Shown here: positions 54,078-63,278 of the stretch, piece by piece | How the letters are laid out: each line of letters opens with the position of its first letter | How positions within the stretch are numbered: position 1 is the first letter of the stretch | The notes under the pieces: generated by a model | Seen by the model: the letters and a program-made list of their open reading frames with translations, nothing else | What the model was told of the DNA's origin: nothing | Database searches by the model: none | Program-made: the position numbers and the translations under genes | Assembly (NCBI RefSeq): GCF_030730865.1 | Contig: NZ_JAVALZ010000007.1 | Coordinates: forward strand, 1-64,000 | Origin: Uliginosibacterium sp. 31-16 | Lineage (GTDB): Bacteria; Pseudomonadota; Gammaproteobacteria; Burkholderiales; Rhodocyclaceae | DNA length: 64,000 nucleotides | Direction of reading: 5' to 3'

Positions 54078-56426
54078 ATGCATCGAGTCCGGCGATTTTT
54101 CGACTCCGTATCCGTGCGCCACGCGTTGCAGGTGGTGGTGGCGTATTTCGTCATTTCGGTGCTGTGGCTTGGCCTGTCGGATCGGGTTCTTTCCGGACTG
54201 ATTGATGATCAGGAGTTGCTGAGTCATGCGCAAGCCTGGAAGGGCTGGTTTTTCGTTCTGGCTACGACGGGCTGGCTGTTCTGGGTGTTATGGCGCAGCC
54301 GCACACGCATCGAGCGGATTCTGGATGGTTTGCGAGCCAGCGAATTGCGTTTCCGGTCGCTCTTCGAGCGCATCCCGGCGATTGCGGTGCAGGGCTATAC
54401 GACTGAACGGCGGGTGATCTTCTGGAATGCGGCCAGCGAACGGCTGTACGGTTTTCCCGAGCGTCAGGCGCTGGGGCATCTGCTTGAAGATCTGATCATC
54501 CCGCCGGAAATGCGTGAAGGAGTGAAGGCGGCCATGCTTGACTGGGTCAGGCATGGTGTGGCGATCCCGCCTGGCGAGCTGTTCCTGATGCGCAGGGATG
54601 GTTCGCGGGTGCCAGTGTATTCAAGCCATGTGATGCTGGAAAATGCGCTGGGCGAAAAGGAAATGTATTGTCTGGACGTGGACCTGTCGGCGCTGAAACA
54701 GGCCGAAGCCAAGGTGCGTCTGTCAGAGGCTGTGTTCAATGATTCTGCCGAAGGCATCATGGTGACCGATGCCGATAACCGCATTGTTTCGGTCAACGAT
54801 GCTTTTTGCCGGATTACCGGGTACACGCAGGATGAGGTGATGGGCAAAACGCCCAACATGTTCAGTTCCGGTCGGCACAGTTATGCCTTCTATGCAGGGA
54901 TGTGGCGCAATCTGCTGGAGAACGGGCGCTGGCATGGTGACATTCTGAATCGCAAGAAAAACGGTGAGGTATTTCCGGCCTGGCTGGCGATCAGTGCGGT
55001 CGAGGATGATGCGGGCAACATCTCACACTTTGTGGCCATCCTGTCGGACTATTCGGAAAAGCGCGCTTTCGAGGAACGACTTGAATATGTGGCCAACCAC
55101 GATGCGCTGACCGGGCTGCCCAACCGAGCCCTGCTCCAGGATCGTGCCGAGCGGGCCATTACAAGAGCTGCGCGGGATGGTAGCCGCGTGGCTATGGTGA
55201 TGGTGGATCTCGACCACTTCAAGGTGATCAATGATTCACTCGGGCATGCTACGGGAGACCGCCTGCTGCTGGCCGTGGTCGAGCGCCTGAGGGCGTGCCT
55301 TGCGGAGACGGATACGTTCTGTCGCCAGGGGGGAGATGAATTCATCCTGCTGATCCCCGAGGATGTGGCGACTGAACAGCTGGGTGGCAAGCTTCAACGC
55401 ATGCTGACTGAACTGGCCCGGCCTTTTGAACTGGAAGGACGTGGTCTGATCGTGACCGCGTCAATGGGCGTGGCGCTGTATCCGGTGGATGCGGGCAATG
55501 TGGACGATCTGTTGCTCAAGGCTGAAACGGCGATGTATCACGCCAAGGGGGCCGGGCGGAATGCCTTCCGCTTCTTTGCCGAGCAGATGAATGCCGATGC
55601 GCATGAACGCTTTGCCTTGCAGACGCGTTTGAGCGGTGCCGTGGAGCGCAATGAATTGTTGCTGCACTATCAGCCGCAGGTGGATCTGCGCACGCGTCGC
55701 ATCACCGGAGCCGAGGCGCTGGTGCGCTGGCGCGACAGCGAACTTGGATTGGTCGCTCCGGCGCGCTTCATTCCGGTCGCCGAGGAGAGCGGACTGATCA
55801 TTCCGATCGGCGAATGGGTGCTGCGCGAAGCTTGCCGGCAAGCGCAGGCCTGGCGACAAGGCGGTTTGCCGGACATGTTGATTGCGGTAAACATGTCGGC
55901 TCTGCAGTTCAAACGCAGTGATCCTGTCGAGACCGTGCGCCAGGTTCTTGAGGAAACCGGGTTGCCGGGTTACTGCCTGGAGCTGGAGCTGACCGAATCC
56001 ATTCTCGTGGAAGATGCCAATGCGATTCTGGAGACCTTGAAACGTCTCAAACATCTTGGTGTGCAGCTGGCGATTGATGATTTCGGAACGGGGTATTCCA
56101 GCCTAGCCTATTTGAAGCGGTTTCCGATAGACAAGCTCAAGATCGACAAATCATTCGTGCGTGATGTGGTCGAGGATGCGGATGAGGCTGCAATCGTGCA
56201 TACCATTATCCAGCTGGGCAAGAACCTGAAAATGACGACTCTGGCTGAGGGGGTTGAAACCGAAGCGCAGCTGGCTTTCCTGCGGGTAGAGGGATGCCGT
56301 GAGGCTCAGGGTTTTCTGTTCAGTCGGCCACTCGGTTCGGATGACTTCTACCGTTATTTCAAGCAGGCCGAGCTGGCGGGGGCGCCACGCCATCCGTCAG
56401 TATTAGGCGGAGTGCCAGTGCCATGA
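54078..56426 (+). CDS. PAS-PAS-GGDEF-EAL cyclic-di-GMP enzyme
   Basis: 782 residues. Two membrane segments (about residues 15-75), two PAS domains (about 85-200 and 215-335; SLFERIPAIAVQGYTTERRVIFWNAASERLYGFPE and NDSAEGIMVTDADNRIVSVNDAFCRITGYTQDEVMG), GGDEF with intact GGDEF near 418, and EAL with EALVRW near 544, DDFGTGYSSLAYLKRFPIDKLKIDKSFV. Both catalytic motifs are intact, so it may make or break cyclic-di-GMP. ATG 54078 has GGAG six bases upstream; 54066 is an alternative. Its 3' end overlaps the convergent lysE-family gene by 68 bases. Confidence 0.93.
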   Translation: MHRVRRFFDSVSVRHALQVVVAYFVISVLWLGLSDRVLSGLIDDQELLSHAQAWKGWFFVLATTGWLFWVLWRSRTRIERILDGLRASELRFRSLFERIPAIAVQGYTTERRVIFWNAASERLYGFPERQALGHLLEDLIIPPEMREGVKAAMLDWVRHGVAIPPGELFLMRRDGSRVPVYSSHVMLENALGEKEMYCLDVDLSALKQAEAKVRLSEAVFNDSAEGIMVTDADNRIVSVNDAFCRITGYTQDEVMGKTPNMFSSGRHSYAFYAGMWRNLLENGRWHGDILNRKKNGEVFPAWLAISAVEDDAGNISHFVAILSDYSEKRAFEERLEYVANHDALTGLPNRALLQDRAERAITRAARDGSRVAMVMVDLDHFKVINDSLGHATGDRLLLAVVERLRACLAETDTFCRQGGDEFILLIPEDVATEQLGGKLQRMLTELARPFELEGRGLIVTASMGVALYPVDAGNVDDLLLKAETAMYHAKGAGRNAFRFFAEQMNADAHERFALQTRLSGAVERNELLLHYQPQVDLRTRRITGAEALVRWRDSELGLVAPARFIPVAEESGLIIPIGEWVLREACRQAQAWRQGGLPDMLIAVNMSALQFKRSDPVETVRQVLEETGLPGYCLELELTESILVEDANAILETLKRLKHLGVQLAIDDFGTGYSSLAYLKRFPIDKLKIDKSFVRDVVEDADEAAIVHTIIQLGKNLKMTTLAEGVETEAQLAFLRVEGCREAQGFLFSRPLGSDDFYRYFKQAELAGAPRHPSVLGGVPVP

Positions 56427-57018
56427 AAAGCAGGCCGGTAGCGCCCTGCAGCAAGGGAAGCGCGCGCGGGCTGCGTTTGAGCCAGCTGCCGATCCCGCCA
56501 GCACTGGCTGCCAGCATGCAGAACACCAGAGCCGAGATCAGGGTGAACAGGATTCCGAGTACGCCCAATTGCTGGGGAAGGCCCCAGCTTCCGGATTGCA
56601 CGAACTGGGGCAGGAAAGCCAGGAAGAACAGTGCCACCTTTGGATTGATGGCGTTTGCGATCAGGCCACGCTTGAAATGTGGGAGGAAGTGGCCGTCATT
56701 TTCAGTGTTTGACTGCTCTTTGGCGTTTCGCCCCAAACTCTGACGCAATGATTGCCAGCCGATCCAGACCAGATAAGCTGCACCTGCCCATTGCAGGGTC
56801 TTGAAGGCCATGGGCGAGGCGGCGATCAGTGCGGATACGCCCAGTACGGCAAGCAGGGTGTGATTCAGGCAGCCTGCTGCACAGCCGAGTGCAAAACCGA
56901 AGCTGGCACGACGCCCGGCAGATAGTCCAAGGGCAAGAACCCCCAGATTGTCAGGTCCGGGGGCAATGGCCAGCAGCAGTGCTGTAGGAATGAACAGCAG
57001 GAACTGGGCGCTGTTCAT
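56359..57018 (-). CDS. LysE/RhtB-family amino-acid exporter
   Basis: 219 residues with about six membrane segments. The N-terminal LLFIPTALLLAIAPGPDNLGVLALGLSAGRRASFGFALGCAAGCLNHTLLAVLG is characteristic of LysE/RhtB exporters. Also FKRGLIANAINPKVALFFLAFLPQFV. The substrate (lysine, threonine or another) is not predictable. Ten bases separate the start from the bamD stop, so it may share bamD's transcript. Confidence 0.92.
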   Translation of the reverse strand: MNSAQFLLFIPTALLLAIAPGPDNLGVLALGLSAGRRASFGFALGCAAGCLNHTLLAVLGVSALIAASPMAFKTLQWAGAAYLVWIGWQSLRQSLGRNAKEQSNTENDGHFLPHFKRGLIANAINPKVALFFLAFLPQFVQSGSWGLPQQLGVLGILFTLISALVFCMLAASAGGIGSWLKRSPRALPLLQGATGLLFMALALRLILTDGVAPPPARPA

Positions 57019-57027
57019 GAACCGATT

Positions 57028-57795
57028 CTATTTCTGGGCAAGAAAGCGGCTTTGCGGATAGTTCTGGCGAAGCACCCGCTCGGTGTCAGTGCGCAGGGTC
57101 TCCAGCTTGAGTTCTTTGTAACTCTGGATCATCAGTGCCAGGGCTTCCTCCACGGAGCTGGAGGTGCTGTATTTCACGACGACGGCCTGAGCCCGATTGG
57201 CTGCAGCAAGGGGGGCGCGGCGTTTGAGGTAGTAACGGGCAGCGTTCAGCTCATGCGTGGCGAGCGCTTCCAGAAGGGTCTGCATGTGGATGCGGGAGTC
57301 TTCTGCGTACTTGCTCTGGGGGTAACGCGTCACGATGATCTTGAAGGTCTCGAAGGCGTTGCTGGTGGCCTTGGCATCACGATCAGACAGTGGCTGTTGT
57401 GGCAGGAAATTGAACCATTCCTCACTCTTTGCATTTTCGTAGGCCAGCCCCTTGAGGTAGTAGGCGTAGTCAACGTTGGGATGATTGGGGTGAGTCCGGA
57501 TGAAACGATCACAATCGGCAATCGTGGCTTCGTTTTCTTTCAGGCGATAATGCGCGTATGCCGTGTCCAGTTGAGCTTGCTGAGCATGGCGGCCATAAGG
57601 AAAACGGGCCTCCAGCTGTTCGTAAGTAGCAATGGCTGACTCGTAGGAGCCTGAATCGAGCTGTTCCTTGGCTTCGGCATAAGCGCTTTGCGGATCCTTG
57701 GCGGTGGAGCCGGGTTTGGGGGGCGTGTAGCCGCATGCTGCAAGGGCGCACAGGGCGAAAACAACCGGTAGACTACGCAAGGTGGACTTGAACAT
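57028..57795 (-). CDS. bamD: Outer-membrane assembly lipoprotein BamD
   Basis: Essential lipoprotein of the BAM complex that folds outer-membrane beta-barrels. 255 residues with lipobox ALAAC (Cys near 21), then TPR-like repeats: AKEQLDSGSYESAIATYEQLEARFPYGRHAQQAQLDTAYAHYRLKENEATIADCDRFIRTHPNHPNVDYAYYLKGLA. ATG 57795 (MFKSTLRSLPVV) is chosen. Its 5' end overlaps the divergent rluD start region by 14 bases. Confidence 0.95.
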   Translation of the reverse strand: MFKSTLRSLPVVFALCALAACGYTPPKPGSTAKDPQSAYAEAKEQLDSGSYESAIATYEQLEARFPYGRHAQQAQLDTAYAHYRLKENEATIADCDRFIRTHPNHPNVDYAYYLKGLAYENAKSEEWFNFLPQQPLSDRDAKATSNAFETFKIIVTRYPQSKYAEDSRIHMQTLLEALATHELNAARYYLKRRAPLAAANRAQAVVVKYSTSSSVEEALALMIQSYKELKLETLRTDTERVLRQNYPQSRFLAQK

Positions 57796-58771
57796 TCCGA
57801 CACCATCCGAAAGCAATGACGACGATTATAGCGGAAGCCCCGCGGGGGACCGTCGCATTCTCAGTGTTCCATACGAAATGGCGGGTCAGCGTCTTGACGC
57901 CGGACTTGCCATACTGATCCCCGAGTACTCGCGCAGCCGCTTGCAGGGCTGGATCCGGGCTGGCCTGGTGCAGATAGACGAGCTCGTCCGGAATGATCCG
58001 AAGAGCCGTCTGCGTGGAGGCGAGAGCCTTCTGGTCGAGATCGAACCAGATCCTGCAATGTTGGCGGATGCGCCTGAAGACATTCCCCTGAGCGTGGTTT
58101 TCGAGGATGCGCATATCCTTGTTCTGAACAAACCTGCCGGGCTGGTTGTGCACCCCGGAAGTGGCAATTGGACAGGGACGCTGCTGAACGCCTTGCTGGC
58201 GCATGCGCCCCATCTGGCCGAGGTGCCGCGTGCTGGCATTGTGCATCGGCTGGATAAGGAAACCTCGGGGCTGATGGTTGTAGCCAAGACCATTCCCGCG
58301 CAGACAGATCTGGTCCGCCAACTGCAGGCGAGGACCGTGAAGCGTCACTATGCTGCCGTGGTGATGGGCTATCCACCTGTCAGCGGAACGGTGGATGAGC
58401 CGATTGACCGCCATCCGACCCAGCGCACGAAGATGGCGGTGGTGCGGGGAGGGCGCGAGGCACGGACGCACTTCCGTCTGGTCGAACGTCTGCAGGGTGC
58501 GAGCTGGATCGAGTGCGTTCTCGACACGGGCCGTACGCATCAGATCCGCGTGCATATGGCGCATATCGGCCATCCATTGGTGGGCGATCCGGTTTATGGC
58601 GGGCGCAAGAGCTTGCCGTTACCGGCGGGTGACTTTCCGCGTCAGGCGTTGCATGCGTTCCAGTTGGGGCTGAAGCATCCTGCTACGGGGGAAGAAATGC
58701 TATGGCGAGTGTCCCTGGCTGCGGATATCGAACAACTCATGGAGCGTCTGCGCAGCCGCGGATCGGAGTGA
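57782..58771 (+). CDS. rluD: 23S rRNA pseudouridine synthase RluD
   Basis: Makes pseudouridines 1911, 1915 and 1917 of 23S rRNA helix 69. 329 residues: S4 RNA-binding domain (GQRLDAGLAILIPEYSRSRLQGWIRAGLVQID) and catalytic Asp in GIVHRLDKETSGLMVVAKT. C-terminal TGRTHQIRVHMAHIGHPLVGDPVYG. The start is uncertain: GTG 57782 or TTG 57788; the next ATG (57878) would cut the S4 domain. Divergent overlap with bamD is a common betaproteobacterial arrangement. Confidence 0.94.
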   Translation: MDLNIPTPSESNDDDYSGSPAGDRRILSVPYEMAGQRLDAGLAILIPEYSRSRLQGWIRAGLVQIDELVRNDPKSRLRGGESLLVEIEPDPAMLADAPEDIPLSVVFEDAHILVLNKPAGLVVHPGSGNWTGTLLNALLAHAPHLAEVPRAGIVHRLDKETSGLMVVAKTIPAQTDLVRQLQARTVKRHYAAVVMGYPPVSGTVDEPIDRHPTQRTKMAVVRGGREARTHFRLVERLQGASWIECVLDTGRTHQIRVHMAHIGHPLVGDPVYGGRKSLPLPAGDFPRQALHAFQLGLKHPATGEEMLWRVSLAADIEQLMERLRSRGSE

Positions 58772-58778
58772 GCCAAGC

Positions 58779-58997
58779 CTACTCCTCTGCCTGCGGGGGC
58801 TCATCTGAAGTGCTTGCAGGGCCTTTGAGGCGGGATGCGGCACGGCGCCGACGTTCCGGGGTCCCCATCAGCCAGAGAATCAGGCCAAGAGGCAGAATCC
58901 CCCAGAAGGCAAAAGACAGCAGCGCGGCAATCACCGACGCCTGACTGGTCGCAATGACCAGTGCTACAAACAACCAGGCGATTACGACAATGTACAT
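58779..58997 (-). CDS. Small inner-membrane protein
   Basis: 72 residues with two membrane helices (YIVVIAWLFVALVIATSQASVIAALLSFAFWGILPLGLILWLMG) and a basic, polar tail (TPERRRRAASRLKGPAS). Function unknown. ATG 58997 (MYIVVIAWLF) begins the first helix; the longer frame upstream is antisense to phaC. It ends 7 bases after the rluD stop, convergent. Confidence 0.7.
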   Translation of the reverse strand: MYIVVIAWLFVALVIATSQASVIAALLSFAFWGILPLGLILWLMGTPERRRRAASRLKGPASTSDEPPQAEE

Positions 58998-59147
58998 AGG
59001 GGCAATGGCTTGACGCCTATTTTGTGCGCAGCAACAATGGCCGCGAGGCCTGCATTGTGTGGCGAGGCCTTGTCTGGCCGCAAGTCTGGCGGATCTCACC
59101 AACTGAGTGGGGAGTGCCGGAATGACCAACCCCGGGAGATCTGTTGA

Positions 59148-60890
59148 ATGTTGACACCTGAACAATCGCAGGCTGCAGTCGAAGGCTGGATGCGCGCCAG
59201 TCAGAATTTCATGCAAGGCTTTCTGGGGCATATTGCCCAGACGCAGTCCGCCACTCCTGAAGGGCTTTCTTCCTTTGTCAGTTTGCCGCAGATGCCGGGC
59301 CTGGATAACGAGAAAATGGCCCTGTTGCATCGCGAGCATGCCGAGATGCACGCCCGGCTGTGGGGAACTCTGGCACAACGTCAGCCGGGCGACGCAACCG
59401 AGCCGATCATCGCTCCGCCTGTAGGAGATCGCCGTTTTACTGCTCCGGAATGGACTTCAAGCCCGGTGCATGACTACGTGCGCCAAGCCTATCTGATCAA
59501 TGCCCGGTTTTTGAGCGCGGTGGCGGAAGAGTTGCCCATTACGGATCGTGTAGCCAAGAGTCGTATCCAGTTCATGATGCGTCAATACATTGATGCGCTG
59601 GCGCCATCCAACTTTGCTGCGACCAATCCGGAGGTTGTCCAGAAAGCACTGGAAACCAAAGGAGAAAGTCTGACTCAGGGCTTGTTGAATCTGATTGCTG
59701 ATGTTGAAAAAGGCCGGATTTCGATGACCGATGATTCGGCTTTCGAGGTCGGCGGCAATTTGGCAACAACCGCAGGTGGCGTGGTCTTCGAGAATGAAGT
59801 CATGCAACTGATCCAGTACTCTCCCCTCACCGAGAAAGTCTGTAAACGACCGCTGCTCATCGTGCCGCCTTGTATCAACAAGTATTACATCCTCGATTTG
59901 CAGCCTGAAAATTCGTTTGTTCGTTATGCCGTGGAGCAGGGGATAACGGTCTTTCTGGTGTCATGGCGCAATCCCAAAACCGAGCAAGGGCATCTGGGCT
60001 GGGATGACTATCTTGGCGACGGAGTTCTGCAGGCTTTGCAGCTTGTGCGTGAGATTACCAAGGTTGAAAAACCCAATGTTCTGGGATTCTGCATCGGCGG
60101 AACCCTGTTGGCTTCGGCCCTCGCTGTGGCATATGCACGTGGCGAAGATCCGGTTGAAAGTGTGACGTTCCTCACCGCGCTGCTGGATTTCTCCGAGACG
60201 GGTGATATTTCCTGTTTTGTGGATGAGACCGCCGTTGCTTCAAAGGAAGCCACTGTCGGCAGAGGCGGGTTGATGGCCGGGCGCGAGTTGTCTCAGGTTT
60301 TTTCGAGCTTGCGGCCGAATGACCTGATCTGGAATTACGTGGTTGATAACTATCTGAAAGGCAACAAGCCTCCAGTGTTCGACCTGCTCTACTGGAACTC
60401 TGACAGCACCAATCTGCCAGGGCCTTTTGCTGCGTACTATCTGCGCAATACCTACCTGGAAAATAACCTGCGTGTACCGGGCAAGCTGAATATGCTTGGG
60501 GAATCAATTGATCTTGGCCGGGTTACGGCGTCAGCCTATTTTGTTGCCACAAGGGAAGATCATATCGTGCCGTGGCGAACATCTTTTCTGGGGCGGCGTC
60601 TGATCGGCGGGGAGTCCACCTTTGTTCTGGGGGCCAGTGGGCATATTGCCGGGGTTGTGAATCCTGCGTCAAAAAACAAACGCAGCTACTGGACGAATTC
60701 TCTGCCCAGCGCCACCTCGGATGAGTGGCTGGTCAGTGCTGTGGAGCATCGTGGTAGCTGGTGGCCCAACTGGATTGACTGGCTCAAGGCGAGAAGCGGA
60801 GATCTGATTGCTGCTCGTAGCAAGCTGGGGTCGCGTGAGTACAAAGTGAGCGAACCCGCCCCCGGTCGTTACGTGAAGGAGCGAGCCTGA
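59148..60890 (+). CDS. phaC: Class I poly(3-hydroxyalkanoate) synthase
   Basis: Polymerises 3-hydroxyacyl-CoA to PHA at the granule surface. 580 residues, near the class I length. The lipase-like box has Cys instead of Ser: GFCIGG in VLGFCIGGTLLASALAVAYARGE. The PhaC N-terminal domain includes FTAPEW and HDYVRQAYLINARFL. The catalytic His appears as GASGHIAGVVNP, and Asp as FVATREDHIVPW. First gene of phaC-phbB-phbB, followed by phaR. Confidence 0.96.
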   Translation: MLTPEQSQAAVEGWMRASQNFMQGFLGHIAQTQSATPEGLSSFVSLPQMPGLDNEKMALLHREHAEMHARLWGTLAQRQPGDATEPIIAPPVGDRRFTAPEWTSSPVHDYVRQAYLINARFLSAVAEELPITDRVAKSRIQFMMRQYIDALAPSNFAATNPEVVQKALETKGESLTQGLLNLIADVEKGRISMTDDSAFEVGGNLATTAGGVVFENEVMQLIQYSPLTEKVCKRPLLIVPPCINKYYILDLQPENSFVRYAVEQGITVFLVSWRNPKTEQGHLGWDDYLGDGVLQALQLVREITKVEKPNVLGFCIGGTLLASALAVAYARGEDPVESVTFLTALLDFSETGDISCFVDETAVASKEATVGRGGLMAGRELSQVFSSLRPNDLIWNYVVDNYLKGNKPPVFDLLYWNSDSTNLPGPFAAYYLRNTYLENNLRVPGKLNMLGESIDLGRVTASAYFVATREDHIVPWRTSFLGRRLIGGESTFVLGASGHIAGVVNPASKNKRSYWTNSLPSATSDEWLVSAVEHRGSWWPNWIDWLKARSGDLIAARSKLGSREYKVSEPAPGRYVKERA

Positions 60891-60976
60891 ATTGTGGTGC
60901 AGAGGCCGGCGTCGATTCCCGGAGATACCGGTGCCTTCAAAATATCCGGGGAATTCCCGATGAAGGAGATTTCTGA

Positions 60977-61717
60977 ATGAGTCATGTGGCACTTGTAACA
61001 GGCGGCATGGGTGGATTGGGCGAGGCCATCTGCATCAAGTTGGCAGCTCTCGGCTACAGGGTGGTGACAACCTACTCTCCGTCAAATGGTTCGGCGCAGG
61101 AGTGGCTGACCAAGATGCATCACTTGGGCTACGGATTCATGGGAGTCCCTTGTGATGTGACGGATTTTGATTCCTGCAAGTCGTGTGTATCTCAAGTGGA
61201 GCAGGAGGCGGGACCGGTTGATGTGCTGGTTAACAATGCCGGCATCACTCGCGACATGACTTTCAGAAAAATGACCAAGGCTGACTGGGATGCCGTGCTG
61301 CATACCAATCTTGACTCCATTTTCAATATGACCAAGCAGGTCATGGAAGGAATGACTGCACGCAAGTGGGGGCGCGTGATCAACGTGTCTTCGGTCAATG
61401 GACAGAAAGGCGCTTTTGGCCAGACAAATTACTCGGCGGCCAAGGCTGGAATGCATGGGTTCACCAAGGCCTTGGCGCTTGAGGTGGCAAAGCATGGTGT
61501 GACCGTGAATACGATTTCACCCGGCTATATCGGGACACGGATGGTGACGTCAATTCCCAACGAGATTCTCGAATCAAAAATCCTGCCGCAAATCCCGGTG
61601 AGCCGCTTGGGAAAACCGGAGGAGGTGGCCGGTCTGGTGGCTTATCTTGCGTCGGATGAAGCCGCATTTCTGACAGGCGCGAATATCTCCATTAACGGGG
61701 GGCAACACATGTACTGA
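60977..61717 (+). CDS. phbB: Acetoacetyl-CoA reductase, copy 1
   Basis: NADPH-dependent reductase that makes (R)-3-hydroxybutyryl-CoA for PHB. 246 residues of the short-chain dehydrogenase family: nucleotide motif TGGMGGLG, NNAG, catalytic Ser in NVSSVNGQKGAFGQTN and Tyr/Lys in YSAAKAG, PGYIGT, and C-terminal SINGGQHMY. AAGGAG precedes ATG 60977. Tandem with a second copy. Confidence 0.95.
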   Translation: MSHVALVTGGMGGLGEAICIKLAALGYRVVTTYSPSNGSAQEWLTKMHHLGYGFMGVPCDVTDFDSCKSCVSQVEQEAGPVDVLVNNAGITRDMTFRKMTKADWDAVLHTNLDSIFNMTKQVMEGMTARKWGRVINVSSVNGQKGAFGQTNYSAAKAGMHGFTKALALEVAKHGVTVNTISPGYIGTRMVTSIPNEILESKILPQIPVSRLGKPEEVAGLVAYLASDEAAFLTGANISINGGQHMY

Positions 61718-61720
61718 TGG

Positions 61721-61756
61721 TGTGTCGGCATGCCCGGCTCGCGGGCGTGCCGCACA
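61721..61756 (+). repeat. Intercistronic hairpin between the two phbB copies
   Basis: TGTGTCGGCATGCCCG pairs with CGGGCGTGCCGCACA around GCTCG (one bulge, one G.U-type pair). No T-run, so it may affect mRNA processing or stability rather than terminate. Confidence 0.6.
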
Positions 61757-61818
61757 AAGTGCCTGTCTCGTCTCCCCCGCGAGGCTGGCGTCGAAGTTGC
61801 TCAAGTGAGGTGCTGAAA

Positions 61819-62559
61819 ATGGCTAAAAACGTGGCTTTGGTAACAGGCGGCATGGGTGGTTTGGGCACGGCGATCTGCAAGTCTCTGGCCGATGATGGCT
61901 GGACTGTTGTTGCAAACTGTTTGCCAGATTTTCCTCCGGCAACTGAATGGCTCGCCAAGACCAAGGAAGAGGGCTACAGCTTTTTCATGGCGGAAGCCGA
62001 TGTAACCGATTTCGACCAATGCGCGTCCATGGTCAAGAAAATCGAAGCAGAGATTGGTCAGATAGATGTGCTGATCAATAACGCAGGCATTACTCGTGAT
62101 GCAATGTTCCGCAAAATGGGCAAGGATCAGTGGGACGCCGTGATGTCGACCAACCTTGACTCCGTGTTCAATATTACTCATCCGATCCTGCCGCTGATGG
62201 CTGAGCGCGGATTTGGCCGCGTGGTCAATATTTCATCCGTCAACGGGGTCAAGGGGCAGTTTGGTCAGGCTAATTACTCTGCGGCCAAAGCCGGCATCCT
62301 CGGTATTACCAAAGCGCTGGCGCAGGAGGTTGCCAAGAAAGGCGTGACCGTTAATGCGGTGGCGCCAGGCTATATCGGTACGGATATGGTCATGGCCATC
62401 AAGGAGGAGGTACGGGAGCAGATCATCTCGACCATCCCGGTCGGGCGGCTTGGAACACCCAAGGAGATTGGTGATCTGTGCGCCTATCTGGCTTCTGACA
62501 AGGCAGGCTTCATTACCGGAGCGACCATCAACATCAATGGCGGCCTGCACATGTGCTGA
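61819..62559 (+). CDS. phbB: Acetoacetyl-CoA reductase, copy 2
   Basis: 246 residues, same length and architecture as copy 1 with all catalytic residues (NISSVNGVKGQFGQAN, YSAAKAG). Differences lie mainly around residues 28-60 and the C-terminal helix region. ATG 61819 (MAKNVALVTGGMGG) is chosen over the open upstream frame, which crosses the hairpin. Two phbB copies may differ in expression or in chain-length preference. Confidence 0.95.
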   Translation: MAKNVALVTGGMGGLGTAICKSLADDGWTVVANCLPDFPPATEWLAKTKEEGYSFFMAEADVTDFDQCASMVKKIEAEIGQIDVLINNAGITRDAMFRKMGKDQWDAVMSTNLDSVFNITHPILPLMAERGFGRVVNISSVNGVKGQFGQANYSAAKAGILGITKALAQEVAKKGVTVNAVAPGYIGTDMVMAIKEEVREQIISTIPVGRLGTPKEIGDLCAYLASDKAGFITGATININGGLHMC

Positions 62560-62581
62560 GGAAGTGGTGTGTGTGCCGAAG

Positions 62582-62615
62582 ACAGCCTCGCACATCAATG
62601 CGGGGCTGTTTTTTT
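62582..62615 (+). terminator. Terminator of the phaC-phbB-phbB operon
   Basis: ACAGCCTCGCA / TGCGGGGCTGT stem (near-perfect) with loop CATCAA and seven T residues, 22 bases after the stop. Confidence 0.9.
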
Positions 62616-62621
62616 GCGCGC

Positions 62622-62630
62622 TGCTATAAT
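62622..62630 (+). promoter_or_regulatory. Extended -10 promoter of phaR
   Basis: TGCTATAAT is an extended -10 (TGn-TATAAT) box. It sits right after the operon terminator and 47 bases before phaR; a good -35 is not obvious. PhaR may bind nearby for autoregulation. Confidence 0.6.
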
Positions 62631-62677
62631 CCGACGGCAGCACCAGCCTACATCATAACTATCTGGGGACATGCAAC

Positions 62678-63229
62678 ATGGCCGAAGCAACCCGATTGAT
62701 CAAGAAGTATCCGAATCGCCGTTTGTACGATACGGCCTCCAGTTGTTACATCACACTGGCTGACGTACGCGATCTGGTTCTGGGGCAAGAGGTCTTTCAG
62801 GTGGTTGACGCCAAGACTGGCGATGACATTACCCGCAGCATCCTGTTGCAGATCATTCTGGAGGAAGAGAATGGCGGGGCGCCCATGTTTACCAGTGACC
62901 TGCTGGCGCAGATGATCCGGTTTTACGGTAACGCAATGCAGGGATTCATGGGGCGCTATCTGGAAAACAATATTACGGCATTCAGCGACATGCAGGCCAA
63001 ACTGCAGGAGCAAACCAAAAGCCTGTATGGTGAAAACAGCCCGATGAGCAAGGATATGTGGACCCAGTTCCTGAATTTTCAGGGGCCTGCCATGCAGGGC
63101 ATGATGGGAACCTATATGGAGCAGAGCAAGCGCATGTTTGCCCAGATGCAGGAACAGATCAACAGTCAGACTCGCAGCATGTTTACCGGCTTCCCGTTCC
63201 CGGGGAGTGATGAGGCAGACAAAAAATAG
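62678..63229 (+). CDS. phaR: PHA synthesis regulator PhaR
   Basis: 183 residues. N-terminal DNA-binding domain RLIKKYPNRRLYDTASSCYITLADVRDLVLGQEVFQVVDAKTGDDITRSILLQIILEEE is diagnostic. The C-terminal half has Met/Gln-rich helices (MQGMMGTYMEQSKRMFAQMQEQIN) that bind PHA granules. It represses phasin genes until polymer is present. Confidence 0.95.
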   Translation: MAEATRLIKKYPNRRLYDTASSCYITLADVRDLVLGQEVFQVVDAKTGDDITRSILLQIILEEENGGAPMFTSDLLAQMIRFYGNAMQGFMGRYLENNITAFSDMQAKLQEQTKSLYGENSPMSKDMWTQFLNFQGPAMQGMMGTYMEQSKRMFAQMQEQINSQTRSMFTGFPFPGSDEADKK

Positions 63230-63253
63230 TATTGCTTTTGCGAAAAGTGGAAG

Positions 63254-63278
63254 ACGGCGCCAAGTGGCGCCGTTTTTA
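63254..63278 (+). terminator. Terminator of phaR
   Basis: Perfect stem ACGGCGCC / GGCGCCGT with loop AAGT and a T-run, 24 bases after phaR. The remaining space up to rimO (about 210 bases) shows no gene or repeat. Confidence 0.9.
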
